A stretch of DNA of 64,000 nucleotides from Pleurodeles waltl (Eukaryota > Chordata > Amphibia > Caudata > Salamandridae), in contig NC_090448.1 in NCBI RefSeq assembly GCF_031143425.1, forward strand, positions 335,804,177 to 335,868,176, in the 5' to 3' direction. A model generated the notes under the pieces. That model saw nothing but the letters and a program-made list of their open reading frames with translations, did not search any database and had not been told where the DNA came from. Positions 24,251-36,849 of the stretch are shown here, piece after piece (positions within the stretch are counted from its first letter, which is position 1; the number at the start of each line of letters is the position of its first letter). Position numbers and translations under genes: made by a program.

Positions 24251-24798
24251 TGCCAACCTACTCTGTCCTTGAGAGTTTTTGTAGTAATGGTTCTAACAAA
24301 TGTCACAATTTGATACCTTATGAACAAGGTAAAGGCAGAAGATACTCTAGGAATGTGGATTATCATTGTAAAACTTATGTCCACAAGAAGAACAGGGTTT
24401 GAAGAGAGATTTCATCTGCGATGGTGATCGTTGACTAAATGGTCTACCTGGCCCAGAAAATAACAGATTTCTCCCTAAAACAACTCACGGTACTGTGGTA
24501 GCTTAAAACAGGACTGGTTTAGTTTAATTGAAGATCAAGTAAAATACGTCTTGAATTCACCAACATGTTGGAGCAGAACTCAAACCTTGACTCCCTCGCC
24601 CATGACATACAGTAGAAATCTGAGCTATGGTTGGCTCCAGGGGGAAGTAGGAGAATTGATGCTTCCACCTCTTTGATTGAAGTTTGGATTGCTTCAAATT
24701 AGGTGGATGTGCCACTAAACAAATACTGTTGTTTCAAAACATGATAACACTGTTAACTGATAATTAAATGTACAAGGCATTCCCACTCAGAAGACCGT
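24251..24798. other. No supported gene
   Basis: AT-rich sequence between the gag-like relic and the family T repeat. I see no frame, repeat or motif to name. Confidence 0.5.
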
Positions 24799-27683
24799 TG
24801 TAGAAAAGTAGCATCTCTCTGACATAGTTGCCCCCACTTTTTGTCAGTGGCGGTTAGACTGTAGTGCACTGGGATCCTGCTAATCAGGACCCCCAATGTC
24901 TGTGCTCTCTCCTCTAAATGTGGTTGCTGGGAAACGTTCACACCCCACAATTGGCATACAGGTGCACCCATGTAAGTGCCTAGTATATTGTACTAGTATG
25001 TGATACTTAGGTACAAAGGACATTGGTACACCAGGAGACTCCCATGTGCTGCAGCATGTATTGTGCCACCCTTCAGAGCCCATGCAAACTTTTCACTTAA
25101 GATATAAGGTGTGCCTTATATCCTGGTCACTGTACTTAGACACTGTAAGTCACCCCTCTGGTAGGGCCGTTCCACCCAAGGGCAGGGTGCTTGTCCCCAA
25201 ATGTGGGGGTACCCCAGCATGAGCAGGGTACCCCTACAAACCTTAGACTCCAGTACCTGGGCTTTGTAAGTGCGGGGAAGCCATCTTAAGGTATGATGTG
25301 GACACTGGTCAACAGGAGTGGTCCACCTACATAAGGCTTCTCCGAAACTAGGCATGTTTAGTATCAAACTTGTTGGAATGTACTCTGGGGATTCCTCAGA
25401 GGATCCGCTAGTTCTGCCTGTGCAGCCTTCCAGGGTCTGGCTGCCAGCCCACGCTGCTGCTGACCCCAGACATTGTTATGCCCTCTTGCTGCTGAGCTTA
25501 ACTCAAGTGGGGGAAGGCAGAACAAAGGATTTCCTGCAAGGCAGAGGTGTGACTACCTCTCCCTTTGATATAGGTGTCTATGGGCTAGGGTGGAGTGGAC
25601 TCTGAGCGTCACCAGACTGCTTTGAAGGGCACATTTCGTGCCCTCCTTGCATAATCCGGTTTGCACCAATTCAGGAACCCCTGGTTCCTGCTCTGGCGCG
25701 AAACCACACAAAGGACAGGGGAGTGACCACCCCGCTGTCCAGCTCCTACCCTAGGGAGGTACACAGAGCTCTGCCAGGTGGCCACTTGATTCTGCCATCT
25801 TGTAAACAAGCATCTGGCTGGTTAGGCCAGATAGATGATGTCCCTCATCCCATGATAGGTGGGTCACTACAGAGCGTGACCAACCCCCTTTTAAGGTTAC
25901 TTAAGGGCTCTCCTGAGGGTGGGCCCTCAGATTCGTTGAGCAAGGCTCTTCAAGGAACTCTCAGCAAGACATCTTCTGCTTCTGGCCTCCGGAACCACTG
26001 TTGATCTGCTTTTGGAACTAAAACAAGACTATCCAGTTGGGAGGGCTCCCACTGCAACACTGTTTCTCCAGCTCCTGCAAGATTTCTGCAACATCTGTTG
26101 CTGTGCATCCTCCAGGGTCACAAGGACTCTGCCCGCATCCAAGAAGCAAGAAGGAATCTCCCTTGGAGTGAAGGAGTCACTCCCCTGCACCCGCAGGCAC
26201 CTCAAGATGAAAACGACCAGCTCGTGGATCCTGCTGGCCCTCAGACAATGTAAAGGCTCTACTCACAGGCGATGGTTCTGTGACCCTCTTTGGGTCCAAC
26301 TTGTCTTCTGACCAGCTTGGGAGACGGTGGACCCTTGCTGGAGCCACTGGAACGGAACCCCTGTGCACCGCAACTGTTGTTCTTGCCAAGGCTTGTTGGC
26401 TCCAAGATCTGCAAGCTCCTATGAGCCCCAGCCTCCACTCTGCAACTCCAGATTCAGCTTCCACTCTGCAGCTCTTGCAACCTGATTTGTTGCACTACTG
26501 AGACCTCCTTGCAATTCCATGTGCCTGCTGATAGTGGGTCTATCGTGGGGGCTCCTCAGACTCCCACTGGCTTTCCTTCCTGCTGAAAGCCTGCCCTGAC
26601 TCCCCTCAAAAGGTCGAGTTATTAGGACCTTCCTGGTCCTCCAAAGCTTGCAATCTTCCTTGCACCAGCTATTTGCATTTGCCAAGGCTTGTTGGTGGTC
26701 CTGATGGCCACTGACCCTCCTGCAATCTAGCGAACGACGTGGGGCAGTCTGTGGGTGACTCCAAGGATCTTCTGCATCCCCCTGCACTCCGCAGCTGGAC
26801 TTCCTCCTTCACTGTCCTGCAGGAACTTCACCTTCAAGAGGGTGGCCGTTGCCTACCTGCTCATCTCCTAGTGGTCTGGGCACTCTCCCCTTCTTTTTCG
26901 GGCTCTTTTCGTCTGGAATCCACCGCTGGTTCCACCAACCTGGTCCATAGGTCGCAACAGCAGCAGGACAATCGAGGGTTCTATTGACTTCAACTAGGGT
27001 TTCCAATGCCACTTCATCCCTACACGCCTGGGTTCCTGGTACTCCGATCTTCTGGGTATCCAAGGGTGATGGCACTCTCCACCCTTCCTTGTGCAAACTA
27101 GTTTCCGCAGAGTCCACTGGGAAGGGTCCTGAGTCCATAAAAATCAAACTGCGGCGGTTCTGTGTTAGACTATGGGGGACACAGCTCAATAACTCTACAC
27201 CTAGGCGCCTGTGGGATTACAGTTCCTTACTTCTAGTATTTTCTTACTTCCCCATCACCTGGGATTCCAACACACTTACTATAATTTGGCAACTCCATTC
27301 TTATAGCACTTTCTTAGTATATCGTTTGGTCTCCTCAAAGGGCCCCATGTATTTCTATGCTATTTCTGGTTTTTTTTTTTCTACGTATATATTGTGTGGG
27401 TTGATATCTCCAAGTGGAGATATACCAATGTTAGTATAGCCTTAGTGCTGTAATAAAGAATACTTTATTTTTGCAACACCTGGTGTGGTTCTTTCTTGTG
27501 AACAGTTACTGTCTGACTATTTTGGTATTGCAAGGGCTTTACACTCCACCAAGATAAGCTTTAGCTGCTCACTACAGCTACCCCTAGAGAGTTTATGCTA
27601 TCTGGACAACTAAGATATTACTAAGGGTTGCTTGGACTCAGTATAGGATGCCACACCATAAATCGAGCTAGCTGCCTATAACA
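24799..27683 (+). repeat. Family T repeat, copy 1 (solo-LTR-like)
   Basis: A 2.9-kb noncoding unit that starts tgtagaaaagtag and ends near gctgcctataaca, degenerate versions of the tgtaggaa...ttcctaca ends of copy 3 at 45223. Both copies share the order: ccctgctaa.caggaccc, then gctgcagc.tgt.ttgtg.cacc, then gtaagtcacccctctggtagg, then a long Pro/Ser-coding-like but stop-interrupted middle, then an AATAAA signal (27452) and a gtggttctttc tail. No clear target duplication here. I recall similar sequence from newt genomic DNA; not verified. Confidence 0.7.
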
Positions 27684-29359
27684 ATCAATAATAGAATATC
27701 TATGAGATCCAATGTTTGAGACATAATCCTTAATGGCAGACGGTTCCGAAACGCAATTCCAAAGCCCTGGTTATTCAACTGATTTAGGGTAAATGGAGTA
27801 TAAAATACAATCCATATCCAGTCATGATCAATTACAATAGTGCCACCCGGGAAACCGTATTGTCCCAAAGCTCATGGCAGAGGTGGATCTTACAAGTATA
27901 GTGACTACACAATCCCTCTTGGTCATTCTTATTTGGGTACATGAAAAACACACATTGTAACTTCACTGCTTTCTTCACACAAAAGAAGAGAAAGGTGTCT
28001 GCAATAAGAAACAATTAAAACCAATATTGCTACGTAGTGACAAAATATATGATTGGACATCATGTAGCTCCTAAAATGTGAATTAGACAGAAAATACATT
28101 GTGACAGTTATTGGGACAAAACAAATTTCTTTGCAGCAACATTATAAATGATTGTAAATGTGTTAATGGGCAAGATGCAGCAGAATTTGAAGATCCACTG
28201 CAGGATCCTAAGAACTACATCAGGACTCAAGGATCCTTGCCTGCTATAAGAGTTATGCTCACAGGGTGTCCTGGTGCTTGGCATTCCTCCTTGATGAGAT
28301 GAATCGTTGGCCTGTGCTCTACTGTTAACCTGTTTTCCTGGCTCTCCAGCTGAGATAAGCTTTAAGCCAGATGAAGAGTTAATCTTCTGCTAATAACACA
28401 TCCTGTGACTTTTGCAGCATTCATTTGAAGAATTTCTTCACATGCTTAGGTACTTTTCAACCTTATCCAGCACTTTCATCAGAGTGTGTGGGTTAGTGAT
28501 TAACTAGGGATAATTTAATTCACTGGTTGGGATTATGAAACTATCCAATTCTTGAACTGGCCACTGAGTCCACAAACAGGAGCTCCGCCTTATCTTCTAA
28601 CTTAGGCTGAAATAACTATATTTTGGTGCCTTCACACAGTTATTTACAAATCATGCTTCTCTTTGGTGCCTAAAGTTGAGGGCCTTAAACAACGGTGTTT
28701 AGGACATAAGCAAAGGACCGGCTTCACACGATCCTGTGGCTCTAGATCGGTAAAGGCACTGGTGTCATAGATACAGCAAGTATTATGATGCAATTTTAAC
28801 TAGAGTGATTCTTTGGTATTTTTTCAGTTTTTGTAGAATTTTACCATTCATGTGAAACCCATGTAAAAGGAAAATACTGCATGCAATTGAAAGTTATGTC
28901 AGAGTAGAAAGTAAAATACTCTTGTGTTTGGTACAAAAGCACTGCTATTTGTGAGACTTAGCAGAACACCCAAGAGGCACTATATGACGACACCTCAGGA
29001 AAAGATGCCACTCATCTGATCAGGAAGAATGTAGCTACTACAAACACCACGTTCAGCAAGCCTGCCAGATAGTTCATGGCCACAAGACACTGGACCCAAA
29101 GACGACAGCAAAAGTGTCTATGCACACAGTGAGCACAGAGCCTATGCCACTCTGCTTTTAAGTGTACCACACTTCAGTCATGATGTGGGTCAGGACCTGC
29201 CATGACTGACTGAGGATGAAGGGCAGGATCACTTTGCTTGAAGGAAGACCTGATCTCCAACGTATTGAGATGACAGTTCCAGCCAAGGGCTGAGCCATCG
29301 ATCACTATCATGGACATCGCCACTGGAGGGCAGAAGGGATTCCCATATGTGAGAGGCTC
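27684..29359. other. No supported gene
   Basis: About 1.7 kb of AT-rich DNA with only short frames. Bases about 28960-29340 may be the decayed downstream (RNase H side) part of DIRS-B, but no motif is readable. Confidence 0.4.
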
Positions 29360-31010
29360 CTTTACCAGCCACCACTGTAGGTTTTCAGCACCTCTAAGGA
29401 AATTCTAATATTGTTAACTACTACGTCCTGCACCCAATGGAAGCAAAGGCACCAATTTATGTACATGTGTGCCATCAAGTATGGAGCACTAGCAAAATGT
29501 AAGCCAAAAACACACCCAAAGGAGGCAGGACGGTCAAGGCCTGAAGAAGAGTTTACTCCTGAAACATCCGGAGCATAGCCTGAAAGTATCAATATGCTGG
29601 GAGGTAGGATGTCTTCAAGGGAGATGGTGCCCAGCCCCACTCTGATGAAGGAGAGAACCTGGGTGAGCTGGTGACGTGATTTGGAGATATTGATAGAAAA
29701 TACCAGATTAAGTGCAGATAGATTGTTATCTGCAGGTGCTCTGCCACCAGCTGTGATGAGCCTGCCTTAGGCAGCCAGTGAACAAGGTACAGGAACACAG
29801 ACTCCAGACTTCTTAATATGTATGACAACACCAGTAATCATCTTCACGAAAACTTGGTGCTGAAGTCAATATAAATGGAAGGACATTGATGGTGGGTGGA
29901 GCCCACCACAATATGAAAAATCTATGTCTTGCAAGTCAAGGGACACCGTACAGTCAAGAGAACCTGAGCAAGAAGGCATTTTGAACTTCCCCTTGATAAG
30001 GAAGGTGTTCAAAACGTGAAGATGTAGAACAGGATGGGAGCCATCATCTTTCTTGGAAACCGGAAAAAAAGGAAAGTAGCTTTGTTGCCCCAACTCCTTC
30101 AGTGGAATCAACTCCATGGCATGTTGGCGCAACAGAACAAGAACCTTCTGCTGATGAACATAAGCATGGTCTTCGGAGCTGACAGACAGAAAAAGGCAAA
30201 TGGGAGGAGGGTGGTCCTGGAAGGGAAGGGCATGTCTTGTTCCACAATACGAAGGGCACCATTATCTGTTGTGACTGAATGCCATCCTACCCCGGGGATA
30301 GGCCACCCCATACCACCACCCACCACACACACACACAGAACACATATACCGACAGGGTGAATTAAAGTGGTTTTGCAGTGTGGGAAGAGAGGAATAAGAG
30401 GACTGTTGCTTTCACAACTGTTTTTTGAACCAGCATGCTTAATATAGCTGGGAAAGAAATCCTTTGGTGCTACCCAGGCTGGGAAGGTTGGCTCTGCCGA
30501 AATGAGTCTTCTGTAGAATTTCCTGGACTTGCAGTACTGTTGATGGAGCTCATTTCCATCTCTTCTCAAAGCTCTTCAACACTGTTGGTCTTCTCAATGA
30601 AAGGGCAAATTTCGACAAAGGGTAAGTTCAAAAGATTTGCTTTGACATTGCCTGAAAACCCAATGGAGCATAACCAAGCACTGGAGCAGATGTTAACAGA
30701 AGAGCATATTCATTTTACGAACAAATCAAGAATCAAGATCGGGGTCTGCTCCATAATGTCCTGCCCATTAGACCCAACCTCTGCAAAACTCCCACAAAGG
30801 TGGTCAAGAAGGTTCAGATTGACCATCTGTGCTATCTCCCACAAGGAGTGGGATTTAACGGGCCAAAGGGCAAGCTGTGTCTATGCAGCTAGGTGCAAAG
30901 CTCCCCAAAGAGAAGACAGTCTTCCCCATTGCCTCAATTTTCCCAATTTCGCTATCTGGAGTTGTAGAAAGAAAAAGTCAGGTTTCTCTTTTTTGAAAGA
31001 ACGTCTAATT
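29360..31010 (-). mobile_element. DIRS-B relic (gag and RT parts)
   Basis: On the minus strand, gag-like sequence at about 30400-31010 (with ANLPSLGSTKGFLSQ) is followed by an RT start at 29866-30132 (AMELIPLKELGQQSYFPFFP, VSKKDDGSHPVLHLHVLNTF, SLDLQDIDF) and LVHWLPKAGSSQLVAEHLQ (about 29770), in place of the F-x-D-D box region. Frames are broken by shifts. No RNase H, YR or termini can be seen. Confidence 0.7.
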
Positions 31011-32704
31011 TAGTCAAAAACATACTTTACAGAGGTGCACAATTTCCTGCTTTTCTTTTAATCTAATATATACTTGTTTGGAGTGGTGCTTCAGTCACAT
31101 ATACTGACAAGTAATTCGGGTAACTGCAAAAAAACAAGAATATTGACTTATTGAGAATACGTTCCTAAATCTGATTTGATTGGAAAACATTTTTGAAAAG
31201 GTCGACTTCTTTGAATGGGAGGGAAAAGTTTCCGAAGGGGATGCAAAACATAAGTCAGAACCTTCCCCACTTTTCCACCCGAAAGTAGAAATTTCACAGT
31301 TCTTTCTTACATCTTTTTGATCAAGGAAGCATAAAAACTACTGCTAGTGAATTCCTCTACAGATAAATGTGACGAATCTGACTAAAAAAACAATAACCTT
31401 CTTTTCTTATCTAAAGTTTCACTAGAAAAGGAAGAGCAAAGTGGCAGTATTGTGGAACACGTTTGGAAAGCAAGCAATAGACGCTTTACAGTTGTGAGCA
31501 ATAGGTCACGAGGGTCTCAGGCTACATAACTAGATCAGCTAAAATGACTGAAAAAATAAAAGGTACTGGCTGTGGTAACAGGGAAGTATCATCCCTCGGC
31601 TAAGCAGCCCAGCGACACTCCCACATAGGGACACTCAAGAGAGCTCCACCTTGGAGGAAACCTTCACAGAGATGTAAAACTCTTAAAATTAGAAGTCAGC
31701 TGTACTAGATAAATGGTTACAAAACGGGAAAGGTAACTAAAAATTCAGTCTTGGAAAGAGGAGGAAGCACTCCAATAACTCACTTCACAGCATCTGCAGA
31801 CGACAGTCAAAGATTACCTCAAGAACAATGCCTTAACGGGGGTGAGGTTTAAGTCTCTCCACCGAAATATGTGGGAAGCCATTTTATAGGTAGCTAACAT
31901 TGCTGTATTTAATATTTGTTCCATTGTGGTTATGTTAGATGCCCTGATGGTGAATAATTAAAAGTATTTAAACATATAAAAAGGCTCTTCTGTTTAAGTA
32001 TCGATATCTAGCCAGGAGGACACAACTGAGCAGTATCAATAAATCAAACAAGATAAAATTGTTTGCGCATTTGAATCTTGTAAAATCCCAAATGGTATGT
32101 AGCATCAAAATAAATTATAGACCATTTATGTAAAGAAGTCTTACACTCTCTGCCGGTATCTTTGTGAGATGTGACAGAGCTGCACATAGGTCAGCCACGG
32201 CTCCCATTTTTGGAACGGTTACACGGTACTAAAAAACAAAAACAAAAACAGTACATTTGAGGAATAGTATTTGCTTATCACATTTGTCAAAAAATACAAA
32301 TACTAAGTGATTTGGCTGTTAACCAACACCAGAAGTAAACAGTAAATGCCAAAACATTACTTCCTGTACCTAACTCATGGAATACACTCTTGGAACTGAA
32401 ATGGGAGAGGAAGACTCCGGAGCCTTATTTTAGGATGCAGAGAGCCCCTTTTCGCATACTGTGGGAGGTGCTATAATCGGAAGGATAAAGCTTTTATTAA
32501 AATGGAAATATTCCACTTATTGGAACGTAAATTTCCAGACTATTTTATAAGCCCTCAATAGTCTAACCATTTATGCAGACAACAGCAATGTAATATGTAA
32601 ACTGCAATGTCAAAGATGACTTAAATGTTAGTAAATGCATCGAAACTTTAGTTGAACGAAGGTTGCCATTCAACAATAGAAGGAGAATAATAAGATAGAG
32701 ATTT
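31011..32704. other. No supported gene
   Basis: AT-rich, no open frame above noise, no repeat partner recognised within the window. Confidence 0.45.
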
Positions 32705-33944
32705 CACCATAAGAACAAGTTACTCATCTTCGGTAAAGCTCTTTATGATTCATATTCTAACGCAGGCTCCTCACCGTTGGAATATTCCTAGACGCCATAC
32801 TGGAGCTGAGCAATCATTTCTAAATGCAGCCAGCGACTTCAAGGCAAACTTCCACCGCTCTGGAAGTGACAGAGCGGAGCCACGTATAGGCACCACACCT
32901 GCACATATCATTCTATTTCCATCCCTCTCAGATGAGAATGAGCAGATACAAATTACAAGTATCAGTGCGCTGTAATCCAACTAGGGATATTTTCAGAATC
33001 TGCAGATATCCACTCCACAGAACAGAAAAGATGGTGGGAAGTGAGGAATCTGCGATTAAAGTTGTCACTAGAAAGAACACTACCAAAGATAAATAAACCT
33101 ATTTTCGTGTTGGAATGTTCTAATTATCTTTACAATACATACCCAAGCAGCACCTCCCAACAGGCAGAGGTGTCTGAAAAGTGGTTACAAACCAAAATGT
33201 CCTGCAGGATTGAGAGGCAAAAAGTGCCCCACCCAGTGGACCTGGCCGACAAAGTAGTGTTTTGCGAATGTTTACACTGATGCCCATGTTGCATCAAGGC
33301 ATATGTCTAACACATGAACACCTTTCTAAATGCCCTAATGATGGCTTTAGCTCAGGTAGAATGAACACCGAGGCCTTCTTTGCCTGAGAACAACACATTT
33401 TATGTACAGGCCTATCCATCTTGACAGAGCCCTCTTCTATACTGCTTTCCTTTAGCATCAGCAAATCCCACAAAAAAAACGATCATTAACATAATACTCT
33501 TGTGCTTTCAACGTAAAGCTTAAGACTCTCTTCACGTCAAGGAGATAGTCTCCCCTTCTCTTTCAAGGAATGAGGTAGAGAGACAAAAGCCAGCAGAGTT
33601 ACAGATTGTCCTACATGAAAGGGTGATTTCTTTGGGCAGGAAGGAGGCCCGGGTCCCCAGCACCAATTTTTATGGAAAGGCAGCAGCATAGAGTGGCTGA
33701 ACTATCAGAACCAGCAGCCGTCTAACACAATGTGCAGAGGTTATCACAAACAGTAACTTCACTTTAACAGTCGGAGCCCCAAGGACATTTGTGAATAGGC
33801 TTCATTGGCAGGCACATGATTAAGGTGCCATTTAGTCATTATGAAAGACTTCGGGGCACTTTAGGTTTCAGTAAATGAAATGGCTGATCTGGCAAACATA
33901 ATAAAGCCAAGGGGCCGACGTGTAAGCTTTAACTGTGTCCTTTG
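32705..33944 (-). mobile_element. DIRS-C relic (YR part and terminal repeat)
   Basis: It begins with a DIRS-type end, gaacaagttactcatcttcggtaa at 32715, close to the end of DIRS-D at 34289. The minus strand of 33240-33940 carries remnants of the YR region: a stretch reading VITSA followed by an R-rich segment near 33740, and KDTVKAYTSAPW near 33900. Everything is frameshifted. RT and gag are missing. Confidence 0.6.
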
Positions 33945-34043
33945 CATATAAAACTTATACTGCCTTTGTCATTTGTACAGTATATGAGATCATACTGTAA
34001 ATGAGAGTTGGTTTGGATCTAAGTGACCACGATTTCCCTGAGA
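33945..34043 (+). repeat. Family U tail fragment (LTR-like 3' end)
   Basis: From atataaaacttatactg to ctaagtgaccacgatttccctgagaag it aligns with 63335-63427 of the family U copy at the right end of the window (ctgagtgaccacgacttccctgagaag). The smORF part of the family is absent here. It is joined on its left to DIRS-C sequence and on its right to a plus-strand DIRS RNase H piece. Confidence 0.65.
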
Positions 34044-34200
34044 AGTTCCAAAGCTTTCTTCCTCGCACTCCAAGCTTTTCAGCCTGTCCTTATTCACAAA
34101 AATGTCCTGATCAAAACAGACAACATGACCACCATGTATTACCTAAACAAACCAGGAGGTACACATTCGTCCCAACTCTCCCTAATAACTCAAAAAAATT
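34044..34200 (+). pseudogene. DIRS RNase H fragment on the plus strand
   Basis: It reads LALQAFQPVLIHKNVLIKTD then NMTTMYYLNKPGGTHSSQ, matching RNase H residues 401-437 of the DIRS-F frame (KTDNMTTMYYLNKQGGTHSSQ) very closely. It is the only DIRS coding fragment in the window on the plus strand, and it is joined directly to the family U tail. It ends near 34200. Confidence 0.85.
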
Positions 34201-35260
34201 GGAAATTTCCAAAGAAAGATGAGGTTTGCCTGTAGGGGACATATTTTTATCCCTATAACTACAACAAAAGTTTCCCAGCATCCAGAAGAACAAGTTACTT
34301 ACCTTCGATAATGCTCTTTCTGGTAGAGACTATCTAGCTGCAGATTCCTCACCTTTCCCCAGGCATCAGATTAGAACCTGAAACCTTTCAGCAGTACCTC
34401 TGTGTGCCTGAAGATGGCTCTGTGCGGCTCCTCAAACAGTTCTGCTCCAGAAATGCCATGCAAAACCTATATAGGCACCACTGTCACGAGCTGATGTCCT
34501 TTGCTTTAGAGGCTGTCCACTTCCCCAGACGCAGAGCCCCAAAAGTAAATTGTTAAGGCAGTATGCAGATTCCTAGACTTGGGATCCTATTAATATACAG
34601 CGCACAATCAGAGAACTGGCAGGGTGGGAGGGTCGGTGGAGGAATCTGCAGCGGCAAGCGTATGGAGTTTTTGTAGACGGACATCTAGCTGCCAAGATGA
34701 CATTAACCACCCTCTGGAGAAAGACCAAAGGCGTTCAGCTGTCGTTGCTCAATCTCCATGCATGAAGGTATTGATTGCAAAGGCCTAGGTGCAGAACCCT
34801 GCCCTGATGCTGCAACAGTAGATCCTCCCAGAGGAGCAGCTTGATTGGAGGACAGATGATAAAGCCCAGGAGCTCTGGATACCAAACTCTCTAATCTTCT
34901 TGAGCACTCGGGGCAGGAGTGGTATCGGCAGAAGGGCATACAGGTGTCCAAAGTTCCAATCAAGGTAGGACGAGTGTCCAAGCAAGAGAAGCCTTGGAAA
35001 CTCCACTGCGCAGAGCTGCTGGCAGTGCCATGTTCCTCTTGAAGGAGATCATATCAAGTCAAGGTGCTCTCCATTTTGCATACAAGACTACATATCACCT
35101 CCCAGTGTACCTGCCATTCTTGATCCACAATGCACCAACAGCTGAGTTCATCTGTCCATGCATACAAAGATACTGCCTGGTGGGTTCACCACCAGGAAAA
35201 TTCAGAGGAGGTCTAGCCAGTTCCAGAGGTGAAAGGCCTCCAAGCACAGTGTCCTAGACC

Positions 35261-35533
35261 CTACCCCACCCTGTTTGATACAGTATCACATGGTGCTGGT
35301 GTTGTCCGTGAGCATCTGCACCAGCCTCCCCTTGATAGATGGGAGGAAGTTTTCAGTGCCAACTGGATGGCTCTCAGCTCCAGCATGTTGATATTGAGCA
35401 GAGCACTCTGCCAGAGACCAGAGACCCCCTGATCTCCATCTACTGCAGGTGGCAGCTCCAGCCCAGAAGAAATGCACCCATCACCACTGTTAGCTTTGAG
35501 TGGGGAAGGGAGAGGGGCCTGCCAGTGATCCAA
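35261..35533 (-). pseudogene. DIRS-D RNase H, broken
   Basis: The minus-strand frame includes LLNINMLELRAIQLALKTSS, the helix with the catalytic glutamate (MLELRA), and then a short TDNTS stretch readable in the adjacent frame near 35300. The AD-LSR end is not found; the sequence passes into the spacer before the YR. Confidence 0.65.
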
Positions 35534-36180
35534 TCACGAACCAACAACCACCAGTGCAGATCCTTTGCAGCCTCTTCTGAAATCTGTACGTGTTCAAGAG
35601 GTTCCCTTGATGTTGGGACCAATGAGAATTTAGATTTCACTGCAGAGCTTTCATATGACACCTGGAGTGCTTTGCCAACAGGATGCAGGAGGCTATCAGT
35701 CCCAGGAGCCTCACAATTGACCTCACTGAACTCAAGGACCAATGCTGAAATATCAGGATCATAGCCTGAATGTCCTGACTTTTTCCACAGGTGAAAGGCA
35801 CAAAACCGAGCCATGTCCCGAATGGCTAAGATGATGGGCAGCGTTTGGAAAGGAGTCCGGTGTGACTCTGGCACGTTGATAGTGAACTGCAAAGGTTTGC
35901 TGTAGTCTTGGAGGTGGTTGACTACTGCGTGGCACAAGCCCACCTTTGACAGCCAGGCATCAAAGTACGATAAGACTGGAACACCTGACCTCCAAAGATG
36001 TGCTTCCACTCCTTTCATCAACACCAGCGGGGCAATGGTGAGACCTACAGGAAGCACAGCAATCTGTAAATGCTTCTATCCCACCACAAAATGCAGGTAA
36101 CGTCTGAATGCAGGACAGGTATATGGAAAGTGGTGCCCTGGAGGCCCAAAGCTACCATCTAGTCTTCAAAGTCTAGAGTA
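35440..36180 (-). pseudogene. DIRS-D reverse transcriptase, broken
   Basis: The readable part includes LTIAPLVLMKGVEAHLWRSG then VPVLSYFDAWLSKVG, so the catalytic F-x-D-D box reads YFDAW: the second aspartate is replaced by alanine. The thumb-like part QFTINVPESHRTPFQTLPI follows, then EAAKDLHWWL just before RNase H. An upstream stop separates it from the RT start at 36400-36560. Confidence 0.7.
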
Positions 36181-36849
36181 GACGAGACATGAGCCAATGT
36201 GAGCAGTCTGAATTTTTTCCTTCCTGAGGAAAGCGTTGAGAGGGCGCACTTCTAAAGCCAGAGGCTTTTGTCCTTTCTGGGCACCGGGAAGTACCGGGAA
36301 TAGCAACCACATTCGATTTCTGGCACAGTCACTCTCAAAAACCCCTTTGGCCAAAAAGGCTTGTTCTTCATGCTGCAAAACAGAAAGTTAGTCCTCCGTC
36401 TGTTATTAAGGAGAAGGCAGAACAGTGTGGAAAGGAAGAGGAGGGAAGGGGAGGACACAGCCAATCCAAACAATTTGTAGGACTGATCTGTCTGATGTTA
36501 TGGCATAACAACCTGGCAAGAATCGTCTGTTCATATCTCCCACCGGGTGGTCATGCTCCAATAAGGGCACACTAAAGGGCTTTTGCAGGTGAAGCTGGAG
36601 GGGGGAGTAGCGGGCTGGAAAACCCATTGACTTTGGCTGCTTGCACCACAGCCACACAAACCTGCTGAGCAACATACTGGGGTAGGATTGGTTGGTGGTG
36701 TGAGGCAACTCTGCTGAAACTGCGAATGGAGCAGTAGGGATGATGCAGCAGGCAAGGTTGGAGGGTGCAGTGCCACCAAACTTGGCTCACTTGCAGGGTT
36801 TGTCCTCGCGGTTGTCAGTGTGTTGTTTGGTCCAGCTACTGCTTCCGGT

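Noticed and set aside
25318..27439. Several frames of 80-150 codons inside family T copy 1.
   Set aside because: None is kept in the other family T copies, and they lie in different frames without motifs.
30317..30334. Short CA run as an element boundary.
   Set aside because: Only about nine units, not at any DIRS end; treated as chance simple sequence.
30435..31013. A 192-codon plus-strand frame.
   Set aside because: The minus strand of the same stretch gives gag-like sequence of DIRS-B. The plus frame has no motif.
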